A program made the position numbers and the translations under genes. A model generated the notes under the pieces. The model saw only the letters and a program-made list of their open reading frames with translations. It was not told the DNA's origin and searched no databases. This document shows positions 1 through 12,825 of a DNA stretch of 64,000 nt, piece after piece. Source of the stretch: Przewalskia tangutica (taxonomy: Eukaryota; Streptophyta; Magnoliopsida; Solanales; Solanaceae); NCBI GenBank assembly GCA_029844215.1, contig CM056726.1:81955548-82019547 (forward strand). Direction: 5' to 3'. Each line of letters starts with the position of its first letter. Position 1 is the stretch's first letter.

Positions 1-692
1 CGGTGATATCGCGCGCGTGGCCGCTTCGATCATGTGGTGCGGTCTAGAAAGACCTTGTGATACAGTTTATGGCATTTGTGGTACTGGGGGTCTTAGTAGT
101 CGGCTATGCCTTCGTACTTACCCCGTACGGTTTTATTGTGATGACTTTGAGGGCGTGAGTCCCTGACTTGACATGACTGCTTATTGTGAACTGTAGTTTG
201 GTTATCATACATGTCTCCTGTTTTATAGACTACTATGATTTCATTTACAGTATTTTCAGTTTCACATACTTGGTACTGTTATCGACCTCCTTCGGGCCGC
301 TCATGCCGCAGAAAAGGTACACCGCCGTTGATCCTCGCTCTAGGGTCACGATTCAGCGTTGGGAAAGCTCCGCTTTCTCGGAGGCTTATCAGGTATAGTC
401 CCCGTTGTAGGTATTTACATTCAGGGGTATGGCGGGGCCCTGTCCCGCCATTGTTGTCGTATCATTTCTTAGAGGTCTGTAGTACTGTTGTGGGCAGGGT
501 TTGTAAAAAGGATTAAACTGTTCATGTTGAAAAGGTTGTTATTTATATATATGCCGAAAGGCAAGTTTTTCTCAGATTATTGTTTCATATTTCATAATAT
601 GTCTTGTATCGTTTTATGTTCCGCTGATTACTCTGATGTTGTATCACTAGGGTGCCCGGTAAGGCACTACCACGCCCCTAACGGTCGTGACA
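1..692 (+). mobile_element. Stack layer 1: 3' part of a family A Ty3/gypsy LTR
   Basis: This matches the last part of the element 4 LTRs (compare 48300-48969 and 62500-63191), including the blocks GTCTTAGTAGTCGGCTATGC and GTATCACTAGGGTGC. It ends with GTCGTGACA at 692. No primer-binding site follows, so it is a solo LTR or the 3' LTR of an element lying mostly left of the window. The next bases are mid-LTR sequence of another family, so it is a nested insertion. The predicted target duplication is AATCC (693-697). ORFs here are chance. Confidence 0.85.
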
Positions 693-2280
693 AATCCAAA
701 TACAACCAAGGAATGGATCATTTAAGAGTAGGACATACTTTCTTTATCTTAAGGAATCATGCTGTAAGAGGATAGTTCACATACCTTTCGCTAAATCCAC
801 AAGCTGTCGAATACGCCAGACGTAGAATTGTCAACCTATAATGGTCACAACAAGACTATCAACTTCTAGTCTCTAACGAGAATAATACTAAGTATATGGT
901 CTCTAATTCTACGGAAAATCGGGCAGCACTTCCTTTGTTTCTACTCACTTTGCCACCTTTTTCAAGGTCGAATACAATAACCAACATGCCACATTTAAGG
1001 CTCCAAACAACAACCAAACAAAGGGGATTACACGCCTTACAATACGTGTAAAATTCCGCCGCACAATTCATACGAAGTAGTTTAATACTCACTAGCCATT
1101 TTCGGCCAACAATAACCAACAACACTAAGTATTTTCCAATCCTTTTCCAATTCCAAGTTCTAATGTCTAACATGTTATATAGCCATAAACAACTTCCACA
1201 ACTACAATTTCCTTCTTATACAACATGCGACGACTTAAACTAATAATCAACTTGAAATGTAATCTTAAGGCTAAACATGCTAGTTTTCGGATTAGGGTTC
1301 CAATAGCCAAAATACTTATCAAACTTCATACTATAAACCTCATGCTTGCTAGTATCCATAGCTACAACAATAAGTAAGTCTTAACTACTAAAACGACAAA
1401 ATTTATACCTTTATGAGCCCTTAAAAATTCCAAGATTCAAAGTCGCGCCTTAGCAATTCTTAGCTCCTTTCCTTATGTTCCAATCCGCTCCAAGCACTCC
1501 TTAGAAGCCTATGAAGAACCCATCTTCAAGTTCCAACTTCAAAGTTGAAGAACTCCTTAAGTTTCCGCCATGACTAATACGAAAACGCCGTTTTTCCGAA
1601 ATCTTTCTATTGAGATATCCTTACAACACCCTTAGGGACATTGGGTTAAATTCTTGTGAACAAAGGATCAAAACTACAAATTTTTCTTGTGGGACTTGCA
1701 CTAAAGCCGAGAGCTCAATCTCAAGAACAAGGTGTTGTGAAATTTTCTAAGTGTTGAAGACTAGTCTTGCACTAGTAGTAAGCTTATATAACACTATGGA
1801 AGGCTTAGATTAAAACACTTATTAAAATTGGATGAATGGGATCAAGCCAAATGGCTCTTGACTTGGTCAACAATGTCAAGCTCTTAATTAGCAAGACTTT
1901 GTCATCTACACATTGATCAAATGACCATTATACCCTCACTAAAATTTCGTCCAAGACCACATGTGGGGGTGCCACGTGTAGCCCTCTCATTCGTCCATAA
2001 AATTCCGTAACCCTCGTGGGCCCCACAAAACGTAAAATCCCTCGGGTGGGCCCCACGTGACCAAATCCGTAAAAATAATAAATTTCCATAATGTTAATAA
2101 GTTCCATACTCTTCAAATAATGCATTTTGAGAATCTAATTCTCCTCAACCAACATTTTTCCTTTCCGACGTTCGGAAGATTTTCCGTCGGAAAAATAATT
2201 CTTCCTTTCGTACCAATTTCCAAGTCTTGATTCCTTACGTACATTCTCTTATACATGTCCTGGACTTACGGGGTGTAACA
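693..2280 (-). mobile_element. Stack layer 2: part of a family B LTR
   Basis: It begins in mid-LTR; the text matches element 2 LTRs at 28825 and 37985. It ends with the family B terminus GGGGTGTAACA at 2280. No polypurine tract follows, so the right end is an element terminus (5' LTR of a minus-strand element, or a solo LTR). It was interrupted by layer 1. The predicted TSD is CAGTG (2281-2285). Confidence 0.8.
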
Positions 2281-3458
2281 CAGTGTATCAACCTATAATC
2301 GTCAAATACGTCTATCAACGTCTAGACTACTCTGTAGAATATTCTAAGCAGAAGGTTCTTATTTCTACGGAAATTTGGGCAGCACTTCCCTACCCGTAAA
2401 GCTACACAAGTCTATCAGAATACAAATTTCAATGTAAGTACAGTTCAATTCTCTTCTTATATACCATCCTTTTATATCTTATACTCAATTCTAAACTACT
2501 ATATGTAATTTCCAATTACAATAGAAGGACAAGATATTTACCTCGATAAGCCCAAAATTATCCAAGATAAATGTTGATCCTGAGCAAGGTTTAGCTCATA
2601 TTCTGTATGCTCCAATTCGCTCCAAGAAACCCGTAGAAGTTGTAAACAACTTCTACTTAATACTTCAACCAACTATGAAGATTTTCCTAGGGCTTCGTTT
2701 TGTGACTAAGGGATATAAAATAGCAATTTCGGGCTTTTTGTATAGAGGTAACTTTGGAATACTACAAGGTATTTGGGCCAAGGTATTTTGGAATAGTAAC
2801 AATACTTGGAGAATACTTTTCTACCAAAGGGGGTATTTTGACGAAAGCTTCAAGGAAGGGGTAGTGTTTCTACGAGAGCTCAAGAGGGAGAGGGATTTTG
2901 AGACTTGGAAAATGTTTAAGTGATGAAGAATAAGTCTTGAACTTAAGGGGTATTTATAGGCCAATCAATGGCCAAGATTCAAGCATGTGGATGATGGAGA
3001 TTTGGACAAGTGCTACCTTATCTATCTACTTTGCAAGACTTTTGACCAAAGGTGTTTGGCCTTTTTCACACAAAAAACGTGCCACACAAAAATGTCCACC
3101 TAAATCGTCCACTTGAGGGTGACACATGTCGCCCTCTCGTTGGTCCAAAATATTCATTTTCCGAAAATATCCGTAATGCCAAAAATCCGAAAATAAAGTG
3201 GGCCCCACAAAACCGTAAATTCTCTCGTGGGCCCCACGTGACCAATTCCGGAAATAAAAATTCCAATACTTCTAAAATATTCCAAAAGTCCGAATACCAA
3301 ATCTGGGAATCCAATTCCCATTAACGAACCTTTTTACTTCACAAAAACCGGAAACTTTTCCGTTCGAAAAATCACATCTTTCTTCCTTTCCAAAATTTAT
3401 TGTCGTATTCTCGTACGTACGTCCTCACATACATATCCTGGAACTACGGGGTGTAACA
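2281..3458 (-). mobile_element. Stack layer 3: partial LTR, related family
   Basis: It starts inside an LTR ('atcaacctataat...', as in the element LTRs) and ends with ACGGGGTGTAACA at 3458. Its body mixes stretches like family A and family B, so it is probably a third subfamily. No polypurine tract follows, so again it is an outer terminus. The predicted TSD is GAAAG (3459-3463). Confidence 0.7.
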
Positions 3459-3744
3459 GAAAGTATAAGTCTTTTGGTTAGAAAAAGAATGTATTTGCCA
3501 AAGGTATAAAGTTAGTATAACGACTTTATGGGAAGTGGGTTATAATAGCTTTATGGAAAGTTAAAAGAGTGGTTTACTCTAAGTAATGATAAATGTTTTG
3601 GAAATAAAGAAAGGCAAATGGATTTAAAAGCATCAATTGCTTAAGTTTTAAGGAAAGAAGTCACTTGATTTAGAAGCCGAAAAATGTATTTCTAAAAGTG
3701 TAGTGACTTAGGTAAGGTGTAAACAAGACTTGATACTACGGGTG
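3459..3744 (+). mobile_element. Stack layer 4, left piece: plus-strand LTR
   Basis: This is mid-LTR sequence in plus orientation, with repeated motifs such as 'gactttatgggaagt' and 'ggttataat'. It is interrupted by element 1 and resumes at 12826. The last five bases, GGGTG (3740-3744), are the left target duplication of element 1. Confidence 0.75.
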
Positions 3745-4353
3745 TGTCACGACCCGAACCCGGGCCCATGACTGGTGCCTTACCCAGGGCACCCTAGTGA
3801 TACAACATCAGAGAAAATCAGCGGAAATAAAAACATGAACATGAATTAAGAGATATGATAAACAAACAGGCCAACCAAAACAGTTGCCTTCTGTATATAT
3901 ACATAAAAACCCGAACAGTTTAATCCTTTTTTCAACTCTTCCCACAACAGTACTACAGACCTCTAAGAATGAAATGACAACTATGGCGGGACAGGGCCTG
4001 CCATACCCCTGAATGTACAAGAACTTACAGACTCAGGGTAACATACCAAAAGATAAGCCTCCGAAGAAACGGGGCTTCCCAACACGCTGAACTTTGATCC
4101 TATGAGCGAGGATCCACAACCGATGATTTCTACTGCGGCATGAACGCAGCCCCGAAGGAGGTCGATAACAGTACCAAGTATGTGAAATCAGAAAAGATCA
4201 GAATGAAATCATAATAGTCTATATAAAGGGAGACATGTATGATAACCAAACTACGCTCACAACATAAAAGCGGTCATGTCAAGTCGTGACTCACGCCTCA
4301 AGTCATCCTCACGCCCGTGGAATCCCTTCCTCACCGCCAGTCTAGGTATAAAT

Positions 4354-4687
4354 CGTGTGGAATACGTGTCCCGGCCCATCCCGTGGGACTCGGTAGAGAA
4401 TCATGTGGAATACGTGTCCCGGCCCATCCCATGGGACTCGGTAGAGAATCATGTGGAATACGTGTCCCGGCCCATCCCATGGGACTCGGTAGAGAATCAG
4501 ATGGAATACGTGTCCCGGCCCATCTCGTGGGACTCGGTGAATAATCAAGTGGAATACGTGTCCCGGCCCATCCCATGGACTCGATGAATAATCAGGTGGA
4601 ATACGTGTCCCGGCCCATCCCATGGGACTCGGTGAAGAATCAGATGAAATACGTGTCCGCCTCCCACGGACTCGGTGAATAATCGTT
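4354..4687. repeat. 48-bp tandem array inside the element 1 3' LTR, seven units
   Basis: The 48-bp unit has the core GAATACGTGTCCCGGCCCAT and then a GGGACTCGGT block. There are seven head-to-tail copies. The last two are shortened by 1 and several bases. Because 48 is a multiple of three, long repetitive ORFs appear on both strands; these are not genes. Confidence 0.93.
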
Positions 4688-6721
4688 CATAACAAATCAG
4701 CCGGCCCTCCATCGAGAGACGCGGTGGTATAGAAATACAGTATATGCACACAAGGCTATCAAACACAAACATAGGCAAGTTACACACAACTCGAGTTTAT
4801 TTTAGGCCAAAGTCCAGGTTCTGACCCCAAAGTATTACGTACGTTAAATTCTTTTTAAAAGATCCATTCCTTTTATAAAGGTCACCCGATACCCGTAGTA
4901 TTAAAATAGAGTGACTCACATTTTTAGGTAATCCAAAACACTTTCCTTTTCAACATCAAGTAACAACATTCTTTTCCAAAAGTTCAAGTTTGCCTAATTT
5001 CAAACACTTAGGCCTCTTATTTTATAAAGGTTTCATAGTCCATAGACTTAATCACTTAAGAATATAATCCTCTTTTAAATAATTTGAGAACATATGTCTT
5101 ATATGTGAGTAGGTTATTCTTGTTCATAATCAATCTTATTAAAGCAGCCATGATCTAGGAAATGTAATATCATTTTGTCTCATCTTAGCTTCTATGCAGA
5201 TGGAGGTTTCTACTGGTTTTAATAATACTTAATTAGTCAAAACATTTCCTTTTATTAACGCTGCAGTGGTTTGTCGATACTCATTCTGATTTCCAAAATC
5301 AAGAAACATTATTCCTTTTAAAACCAAGTACTCATTACTCACGAATGAGGTTTCACACAAAACTCATATTAATTCATTCAAGTCAAGTCTCTTATCTTTT
5401 AAGATCAAGTCTCTTAACTTCTAACAATCAGTAAATCATTCTCTTTACCACTCTTAAGACGTTATACCTAACTTCCCATAAAGCTAGTATAACTCTTATG
5501 TTTTCAAAACCATGTATTGCTCTTCTTTCAAAACGGTTTCTTAGTCTTTTGAAATACTTCAAGATTCTTATTTATCACACGTCAAGTCGCTTATAAATCA
5601 AATCGCTTATCTTTAAAACCACAAAGCATTTCTTACTTACATAAAGTCATATAACCAACTTCCCATAAAGTCGTTATAACACTTTATGTTTTAAACCAAT
5701 CAAATACATTTAACACATGTACGTCTACCGTACTACATAGTTATACACATATCATTCTAGAAAAGATAGGAAGAGGTTCACATACCTCGCGACGATTATC
5801 GACTAATAGCAAAACGCTCCAAGTACCTCAAACCGTCGGCTACACCTTAAGCCAAGTAGCTCACTCCACACGTAGTACTTCAACCTATAGAGGCCAAAAG
5901 GCGCCTATTAACATCTTTAGATCTCAACGTAGAATATTCTACGTAAAATTCGGCAAGACTCCCCGCAACCGCCAGAAATCTCCTCCTCTATCAAGGCTCG
6001 CTAACAGCCAACAACTCCTGAGGGGGTTGTACGCCTAATCCGGACGTGCACAATTCTACTTCACAAGAATGCTACAAGTCTCATGTAATACACCCTATGT
6101 AATTACAGTTCAATTCTTTTCTTTAAATTCAGGCTTAAGTCAAAAGACATTGCCGCAAGACTATGTTCAATTCTATATATAGTATACTTCAACTATACAT
6201 TCCTACAACATGTAATTTCCAATTACAATAGAAGGTCAAGAGTGTTTACCTCGATAAGCCCAAAATTATCCAAGTAAATGTCGATCCTGAGCAAGGTTTA
6301 GCTCCTACTCTGTGCGCTCCAACTCCGCCTCCAAACAACCCTTAGAAGTTCTAACCAACTTCTACTCAAATACTTCAACTATCGCTGAAGATTTCCTTAG
6401 GGTTTCGTTTAGTGGCTAAAGGAAGTATAATAGTATTTCGGCTTTGTATAGGTATAACTTGGAATACTACAAGGTATTTGGGCTAAAGTATTTGGGCATT
6501 ATAACAATACTTTGGAGAGTATTTCTATACCACAAAGGGGGTATTATACTAAAACAACTAGGCTAGTGGTACCCTACCTAAACACTACAAAGGGAGGGAA
6601 TACTTTCGCCAAGGGCCTTCTCAGGGGAGTGGGCGTATGACAAAGCTCAAGAGGAGGGAGTAATTTTGAGACTTAGAAAGATTGTTCAAGTTTGGATGAA
6701 GAAAGTCTTCAACTTAGAGGG

Positions 6722-6729
6722 TATTTATA
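6722..6729 (-). promoter_or_regulatory. Putative TATA box, element 1 3' LTR
   Basis: The minus strand reads TATAAATA, a plant TATA consensus. The same box occurs at 12414-12421, 20240-20247, 46035-46042, 51928-51935, 55233-55240 and 60616-60623. It is changed to TAGAAATA in the element 3 5' LTR near 26141. Transcription from it is inferred. Confidence 0.6.
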
Positions 6730-7128
6730 GGTCAAGCAATGTCCAACCAATGGCCAAGATCAAGCCAAGTGCCATGCAAGTGTAGGGCTAGATTTAAGCC
6801 AAGTGCACCTTATCCATCTACCACACCAACTTGCACAAAATATCCTACCTAACCACAAGCCCAAATCGTCCAAGTACCGCCCACATTCTTCCAATGTGAG
6901 GTGACACATGTCGCCCTCCCGCTGGTCCAAAATGTTTCGCCTCTCGAAAAATCCGCAAAAATTCTCAATGACATAGCCGAATTTTCCTTCGCAAGTTTAG
7001 TAAAACGTTTCCGAAAAACGATTATTTTCGGCACTTGTGCCCAAATTTTCGAACCTAGCCAAACCTTAAGGCTTAAATTTATATACGTACGCCCTCACGT
7101 ACATACTCTGGAAATACGGGGTATAACA

Positions 7129-7163
7129 TTCTCCCCTCCTTAGAAACATTCGTCCCGAATGTT
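7129..7163 (-). other. Element 1 polypurine tract and adjacent hairpin
   Basis: On the minus strand AAGGAGGGGAGAA (7129-7141) directly precedes the 3' LTR, as expected for the plus-strand primer. Next to it is a perfect 8-bp inverted repeat, AACATTCG (7145-7152) and CGAATGTT (7156-7163), with a 3-nt loop. Confidence 0.88.
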
Positions 7164-7566
7164 CCTTCTCAAGACGGATAACGATAAAGTTCTTCTAACA
7201 AGTCACAACGCCATGCCTGGCCACGAAATAACACATGCGCGCAAATACTTAAATCCAGGCCAACGAGGAACCACCTCGATGATGCAAAACAATACCAACT
7301 CTCGCTCTTGGTCCAAGGGACACTCTCTTCGCACATTCATTTCTCAAAAATGATTACTCCCATCTTTCAGCACAAGTTCACTTCCTTCCTTACTCGTCGT
7401 GCCCTTCTCGAACACTTGAACTCTTCTAGCATACGTACCACACTTCAGTCAACGCTTCTATTGCCAAAACTTTGGAGTCACAACCTCCAAACTTGGTCAT
7501 CTTACTAGCTTTACTTTCCTCTAAGGCCATTCCCGGCCTTCACGATCCGCTTCTGGTCGAACATAT
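7164..7566 (-). other. Element 1 internal 3' region, non-coding
   Basis: This lies between the PPT hairpin and the conserved block. The ORFs are short and overlapping, and none resembles a retroelement protein. Elements 3-5 have integrase remnants at the equivalent place; I found none here. Confidence 0.6.
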
Positions 7567-7697
7567 CCACGAACTCATACGATGGTCATCTAAACTTGGG
7601 CCTAGCACCCTCGTGACCCTACCACCGGGCGACCACCCAGAGCTGACCCCACTCGAACAGCCGCGGGTTGGCCCTCAACATGGCGCCAACCCGACGC
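7567..7697 (-). other. Conserved non-coding block of element 1
   Basis: Matches 22034-22162, 50276-50413 (inverted), 56834-56967 and, more weakly, the family B block 34532-34668. Shared words include 'ccacgaactc', 'acttgggcct' and 'caacccgac'. No shared reading frame is apparent. Confidence 0.75.
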
Positions 7698-8130
7698 ACT
7701 TAACGCATCAAGCTATTGTTTCCCGATCCGAACAATCTTATTTATACAGTCATGAAAGCTACCACTTCCATTTTACACTACCCAAGGAATCTTCCCACAA
7801 TTACTCCACGTAAAATTATAAATTCTGACAAGGATCACCCGCAAAATTTTGTACTCAAGACGGCCTTACATCTAAGGTCTCAACTGTAATATTCTAAGGT
7901 TCATCATTTTCACCCTGCACTTACCCTTTTCACTAACCGGGTTTTCTAACTCATAATCAACATAACGCTATCCGCATATAGCACACAATAATAAGGTCAT
8001 CATATCATGCATACAAATCTCTGAGGGTTAAGGATATACTCAATCTACCGCCCACTCTAATCATAGGCTCGCAGGCGCATAGTCAGTAAGGCGATGAACT
8101 CACATCGACCCGTAGGTCGAGTCATTCTGT
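7698..8130 (-). other. Element 1 internal sequence between the conserved block and gag
   Basis: No coding homology recognised. Parts ('catctaaggtctcaac', 'ataacgctat') match the equivalent stretch of elements 3-5, which is likewise non-coding. Confidence 0.5.
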
Positions 8131-9253
8131 CTGCATCCTTCCTATTAGGACAGTCTCGTTATATGGCCCTGACGGCCGCAGGAAAAACAAGCACCACTAA
8201 AAAGACGACATTTCCCGGGATGACGTCTGCCACATCGTGCACACCGAGGAAAACTCAACCCGATCGCTAGAACCCATGTATATCTGAACTAAGCCTCGAG
8301 CCTCGACAGCCTCGAATACCCCGAACGCCCCAAGATCGCGGAGGACCATTCTGCACCGGGCGGAGGTACATAACTAGTTCACCGAGGCGCCCGCCTAAAG
8401 TTACCAAAGGACCTCGCTGCTCGCCTCTTCGCTGATCCTCGTCATTCCGCTGACCTTCCGCGCCTCACATCCAAGTGCGCGAAGCTTGCATGGGCAATGT
8501 CCATGCCCGGCCAAGAGCTACACCCGCATAAGCCTCGCTAAGTAATCATCTAGCCCTGACGTAGCGGTGTACTCGCCCTCCATATCGCATTACACTGGAA
8601 CATACCGAGCTAATGAGTCGAACTCACATTGTACTTCTAACCGCCCGCCCGCCCCGCTCAACGTCAAAAATATGTCGCCCGAGCCTCTCATCCGCGGGCA
8701 AGAAATGTGCAAGAAAAGCCTCGAGAACTCGTCCCAAACGGCCGGAGGTGCATGCTCTCCCGACAGCTCCACGAATCAAACCCGATCATTGCAGATTACG
8801 CACTGATGCAACCTAATACCACCGACTCGCTCGAGACTCGGATCACTCATGATCCGTCAGAAGTCGCTTGATAAACTCCCGAGGGTCATCTCGCTCGATC
8901 CATAGAACATCGCGCTACAACTCGTAAAGTCCCGTAGTCTCAAATCGCTCGCCGGGGTGAACTACGGTGCTAATGGACTGAATCACAGATCCAAAGTATC
9001 TCATATCTGCCACGACCGCCAAGAATCGCCATCTCTGTACCCCATCTCATCTCGCTTCCAGCCGTGGACCGAGGCTCAGTATCAGAGTCTCGTGAGCCAC
9101 CGCCGCGCTCTAAACTCGCTGGCCAAGGGCGGCTGCAAACTCGCCGCTCAAGCACAATCTCATCGATCGCTCGCGCGCATTCTCCTCAGATCTCACTAGC
9201 AGCTCCCTCAGCTGCCTTGCCCACCTGGGCCCGGATGCCTTACGCGGAGGCAT
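8130..9253 (-). pseudogene. gag remnant of element 1
   Basis: The likely start codon is the ATG at 9253-9251 (minus), opening with MPPRKASGPR, a basic N-terminus like the starts in elements 4 and 5. Near the other end the minus strand encodes two zinc-knuckle relics. The first is CARCGRRHPGKC (about 8244-8208). The second is CFSCGRQGHITRLS (about 8189-8148), where the last Cys of the CX2CX4HX4C knuckle has become Ser and a stop follows. The frame is broken between these parts. Gag would form the capsid that packages retroelement RNA; this copy cannot encode it. At about 1.1 kb it is shorter than usual gag genes. Confidence 0.75.
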
Positions 9254-9443
9254 AACTGGTAAAAACGAAATACGTCAGAGGGGTCCAACTTATCACACGG
9301 CTCTAAGGCACGATCTCAGAATGAGAAGAATGGAAACCAATCCTAAATGTCCTGCAGCCTCCTGATTATAGATGTGGTGCACAACACACCGATAATCAAG
9401 ACTCTACTAGACACGGTATGTAGACACTTTCCGAGGATTAACT

Positions 9444-9455
9444 GCTCTGATACCA
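9444..9455 (-). other. Element 1 primer-binding site (tRNA-iMet)
   Basis: The minus strand reads TGGTATCAGAGC, the canonical site pairing with the 3' end of plant initiator-Met tRNA. It lies 4 nt after the 5' LTR end. Its direction fixes the element on the minus strand. Confidence 0.95.
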
Positions 9456-9459
9456 CTTT

Positions 9460-12400
9460 TGTCACGACCCGAACCCGGGCCCATGACTGGTTCCTTACCC
9501 AGGGCACCCTAGTGATATAACATCAGAGAAAATCAGCGGAAATAAAAACATGAACATGAATTAAGAGACATGATAAACAAACAGGCCAACCAAAACAGTT
9601 GTCTTCTGTATATATACATAAAAACCCAAACAGTTTAATCATTTTTGCAACTCGCCACAACAAAGATTTCATGCACTCTAAGAATGAAATGACAACTATG
9701 GCGGGACAGGGCCCCGCCATACCCCTGAATGTACAAGAACTTACAGACTCAGGGTAACATACCAAAAGATAAGCCTCCGAAGAAACGGAGCTTCCCAACA
9801 CGCTGAACTTTGATCCTATGAACGAGGATCCACAACCGATGTACTTCTACCTGCGGCATGAACGCAGCCCCCCGAAGGAGGTCAGTACAACAGGTACCAA
9901 GTATGTGAAATCAGAAAAGATCAGAAATGAAATCATAATAGTCTATATAAAGCAGGAGACATGTATGATAACCAAACTACAGTTCACAACATAAAAGCAG
10001 TCATGTCAAGTCAGGGACTCATGCCCTCAAGTCATCCCTCATGCCCGTGGAACTCCTTCCTCACTGCCGGCAGTCTAGGTATAAATCGTGTGGAATACGT
10101 GTCCCGGCCCATCCCGTGGGACTCGGTAGATACTCATGTGGAATACGTGTCCCGGCCCATCCCATGGGACTCGGTAGAGAATCAGATGGAATACGTGTCC
10201 CGGCCCATCTCGTGGGACTCGGTGAATAATCAGGTGGAATACGTGTCCCGGCCCATCCCATGGGACTCGGTGAATAATCAGGTGGAATACGTGTCCCGGC
10301 CCATCCCATGGGACTCGGTGAAGAATCAGATGAAATACGTGTCCCGGCCCCTCCCATGGGACTCGGTGAATAATCGTTCATAACAAATCAGCCGGCCCTC
10401 CATCGAGAGACGCGGTGGTATAGAAATACAGTATATGCACACAAGGCTATCAAACACAAACATAGGCAAGTTACACACAACTCGAGTTTATTTTAGGCCA
10501 AAGTTCAGGTTCTGACCCCAAAGTATTACGTACGTTAAATTCTTTTTAAAAGATCCATTCCTTTTATAAAGGTCACCCGATACCCGTAGTATTAAAATAG
10601 AGTGACTCACATTTTTAGGTAAACCAAAACACTTTCCTTTTCAACATCAAGTAACAACATTCTTTTCCAAAAGTTCAAGTTTGCCTAATTTCAAACACTT
10701 AGGCCTCTTATTTTATAAAGGTTTCATAGTCCATAGACTTAATCACTTAAGAATATAATCCTCTTTTAAATAATTTGAGAACATATGTCTTATATGTGAG
10801 TAGGTTATTCTTGTTCATAATCAATCTTATTAAAGCAGCCATGATCTAGGAAATGTAATATCATTTTGTCTCATCTTGGCTTCTATGCAGATGGAGGTTT
10901 CTACTGGTTTTAATAATACTTAATTAGTCAAAACATTTTTATTAACGCTGCAGTGGTTTGTCGATACTCATTCTGATTTCCAAAATCAGTAAAACATTAT
11001 TCCTTTTAAAAACCAAGTACTCATTACTCACGAATGAGGTTTCACACAAAACTCATATTAATTCATTCAAGTCAAGTCTCTTATCTTTTAAGATCAAGTC
11101 TCTTAACTTCTAACAATCAGTAAATCATTCTCTTTACCACTCTTAAGACGTTATACCTAACTTCCCATAAAGCTAGTATAACTCTTATGTTTTCAAAACC
11201 ATGTATTGCTCTTCTTTCAAAACGGTTTCGTAGTCTTTTGAAATACTTCAAGATTCTTATTTATCAAACGTCAAGTCGCTTATAAATCAAATCGCTTATC
11301 TTTTAAAACCACAAAGCATTTCTTACTTACATAAAGTCATTATAACCAACTTCCCATAAAGCCGTTATAACACTTTATGTTTTAAACCAATCAAATACAT
11401 TTAACACACGTGACGCCTACCATACTACATAGTTATACACATATCATGCTAGAAAAGATAGGAAGAGGTTCACATACCGCGACGATTATCGACTAATAGC
11501 AAAACGCCCAAGTACCTCAAACCGCTTGGCTACACCTTGCCAAGTAGCTCACTCCACACGTAGTACTTCAACCTATAGAGGCCACAAGGCGCCTATTAAC
11601 ATCTATATCTCAACGTAGAATATTCTACAGAAAATTCGGAAGATTTCCCCGCAAATCACAGAAATCTCCTCTCATCGAGGCCTGCTAAAGCCAACAACTC
11701 CCTAGAGGGGGTTGTACGCCTAATCCGGACGTGCACAATTCTACTTCACGAATGCTACACAAGTCTATCAGAATACACCATGTAATTACGTCAGCTTCTT
11801 TTCTTTAAATTCAGGCTTAAGTCAAAAGACATTGCCGCAAGACTATGTTCAATTATATATATAGTATACTTCAACTATACATTCCTACAACATGTAACTT
11901 CCAATTACAATAGAAGGTCAAGAGTGTTTACCTCGATAAGCCCAAAATTATCCAAGTAAATGTCGATCCTGAGCAAGGTTTAGCTCCTACTCCGTGCGCT
12001 CCAACCCGCTTCAAACAACCCTTAGAAGTTCTAACCAACTTCTACTCAAATACTTCAACTATCAGTGAAGATTTCTTTAGGGTTTCGTTTAGTGGCTAAA
12101 GGAAGTATAATAGTATTTCTGGGCTTTGTATAGGTATAACCTTGGAATACTACAAGGTATTTGGGCTAAAGTATTTGGGCATTATAACAAGACTTTGGAG
12201 AGTATTTCTATACCACAAAGGGGGGTATTATACGAAAACAAATAGGCTAGTGGGGTACCCTACTACTAAACACTACAAAGGGAGGGAATACTTACGCCAA
12301 GGGCCTTCTCAAAGGGGGAGGGGTGTGGACGAAAGCTCAAAAGGGAGGGAGTAATTTTTGAGACTTAGAAAGATTGCTCAAGTTTGGATGAAGAAAGTCT

Positions 12401-12825
12401 TCAACTTAGATGGTATTTATAGGTCAAGCAATGGCCAACCAATGGCCAAGATCAAGCCAAGTGCCATGCAAGTGTAGGGCTAGATTTAAGCCAAGTGCAC
12501 CTTATCCATCTACCACACCAACTTGCACAAAATATCCTACCTAACCACAAGCCCAAATCGTCCAAGTACCGCCCACCATTCCTTCCAATGTGAGGGTGAC
12601 ACACGCCGCCTCCCGTTGGTCCAAAATGTTTCGCCTCTCGGAAAAATCCGCAAAAATTCTCAATGACATAGCCGAATTTTCCTTCGCAAGTTTAGTAAAA
12701 CGCTTCGTTTAAAAACGATTCTTTTCGGCACTTGTGCCCAAATTTTCGAACCTAGCCAAACCTTAAGGCTTAAATTTATATACGTACGCCCTCACGTACA
12801 TACTCTGGAAATACGGGGTATAACA
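9460..12825 (-). repeat. Element 1 5' LTR
   Basis: A 3366-bp LTR colinear with 3745-7128. Most differences are small indels. The 48-bp array has six units here against seven in the 3' LTR. A TATA-like box lies at 12414-12421. Confidence 0.93.
10088..10376. repeat. 48-bp tandem array inside the element 1 5' LTR, six units
   Basis: Same unit as 4354-4687. Six near-complete copies, better preserved at the right end than in the partner LTR. Confidence 0.93.

Larger units (their letters stand above)
3745..7128 (-). repeat. Element 1 3' LTR
   Basis: A 3384-bp LTR with TG...CA ends in either orientation. It is colinear with 9460-12825. It contains a 48-bp tandem array (seven units here, six in the partner LTR) and a TATA-like box near 6722. 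Confidence 0.93.
3745..12825 (-). mobile_element. Element 1: non-autonomous family A Ty3/gypsy LTR retrotransposon
   Basis: This is a complete minus-strand insertion of 9.1 kb. The 3' LTR is 3745-7128, the internal region 7129-9459 and the 5' LTR 9460-12825. A perfect 5-bp target duplication GGGTG flanks it (3740-3744 and 12826-12830). The LTRs start TGTTATACCCC and end GGGTCGTGACA on the minus strand. A primer-binding site matching initiator-Met tRNA and a polypurine tract abut the LTRs. The 2.3-kb internal region has only gag remnants: I saw no protease, reverse transcriptase, RNase H or integrase. By family knowledge a complete Ty3/gypsy element needs about 4-5 kb of gag-pol, so this copy must have moved in trans. 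Confidence 0.95.

Noticed and set aside
186..775. Overlapping ORFs at the left edge
   Set aside because: They lie in the family A LTR; the same sequence is non-coding in the other copies.
4354..4687. CRISPR-like direct repeats
   Set aside because: The 48-bp units abut head to tail with no unique spacers, and the context is a plant LTR.
4276..10383. Repetitive ORFs of 80-140 aa with a 16-aa repeat (VEYVSRPIPWDS) on both strands
   Set aside because: They come from the 48-bp LTR minisatellite, whose unit length is a multiple of three. Open frames occur on both strands and there is no start context or domain, so these are not genes.
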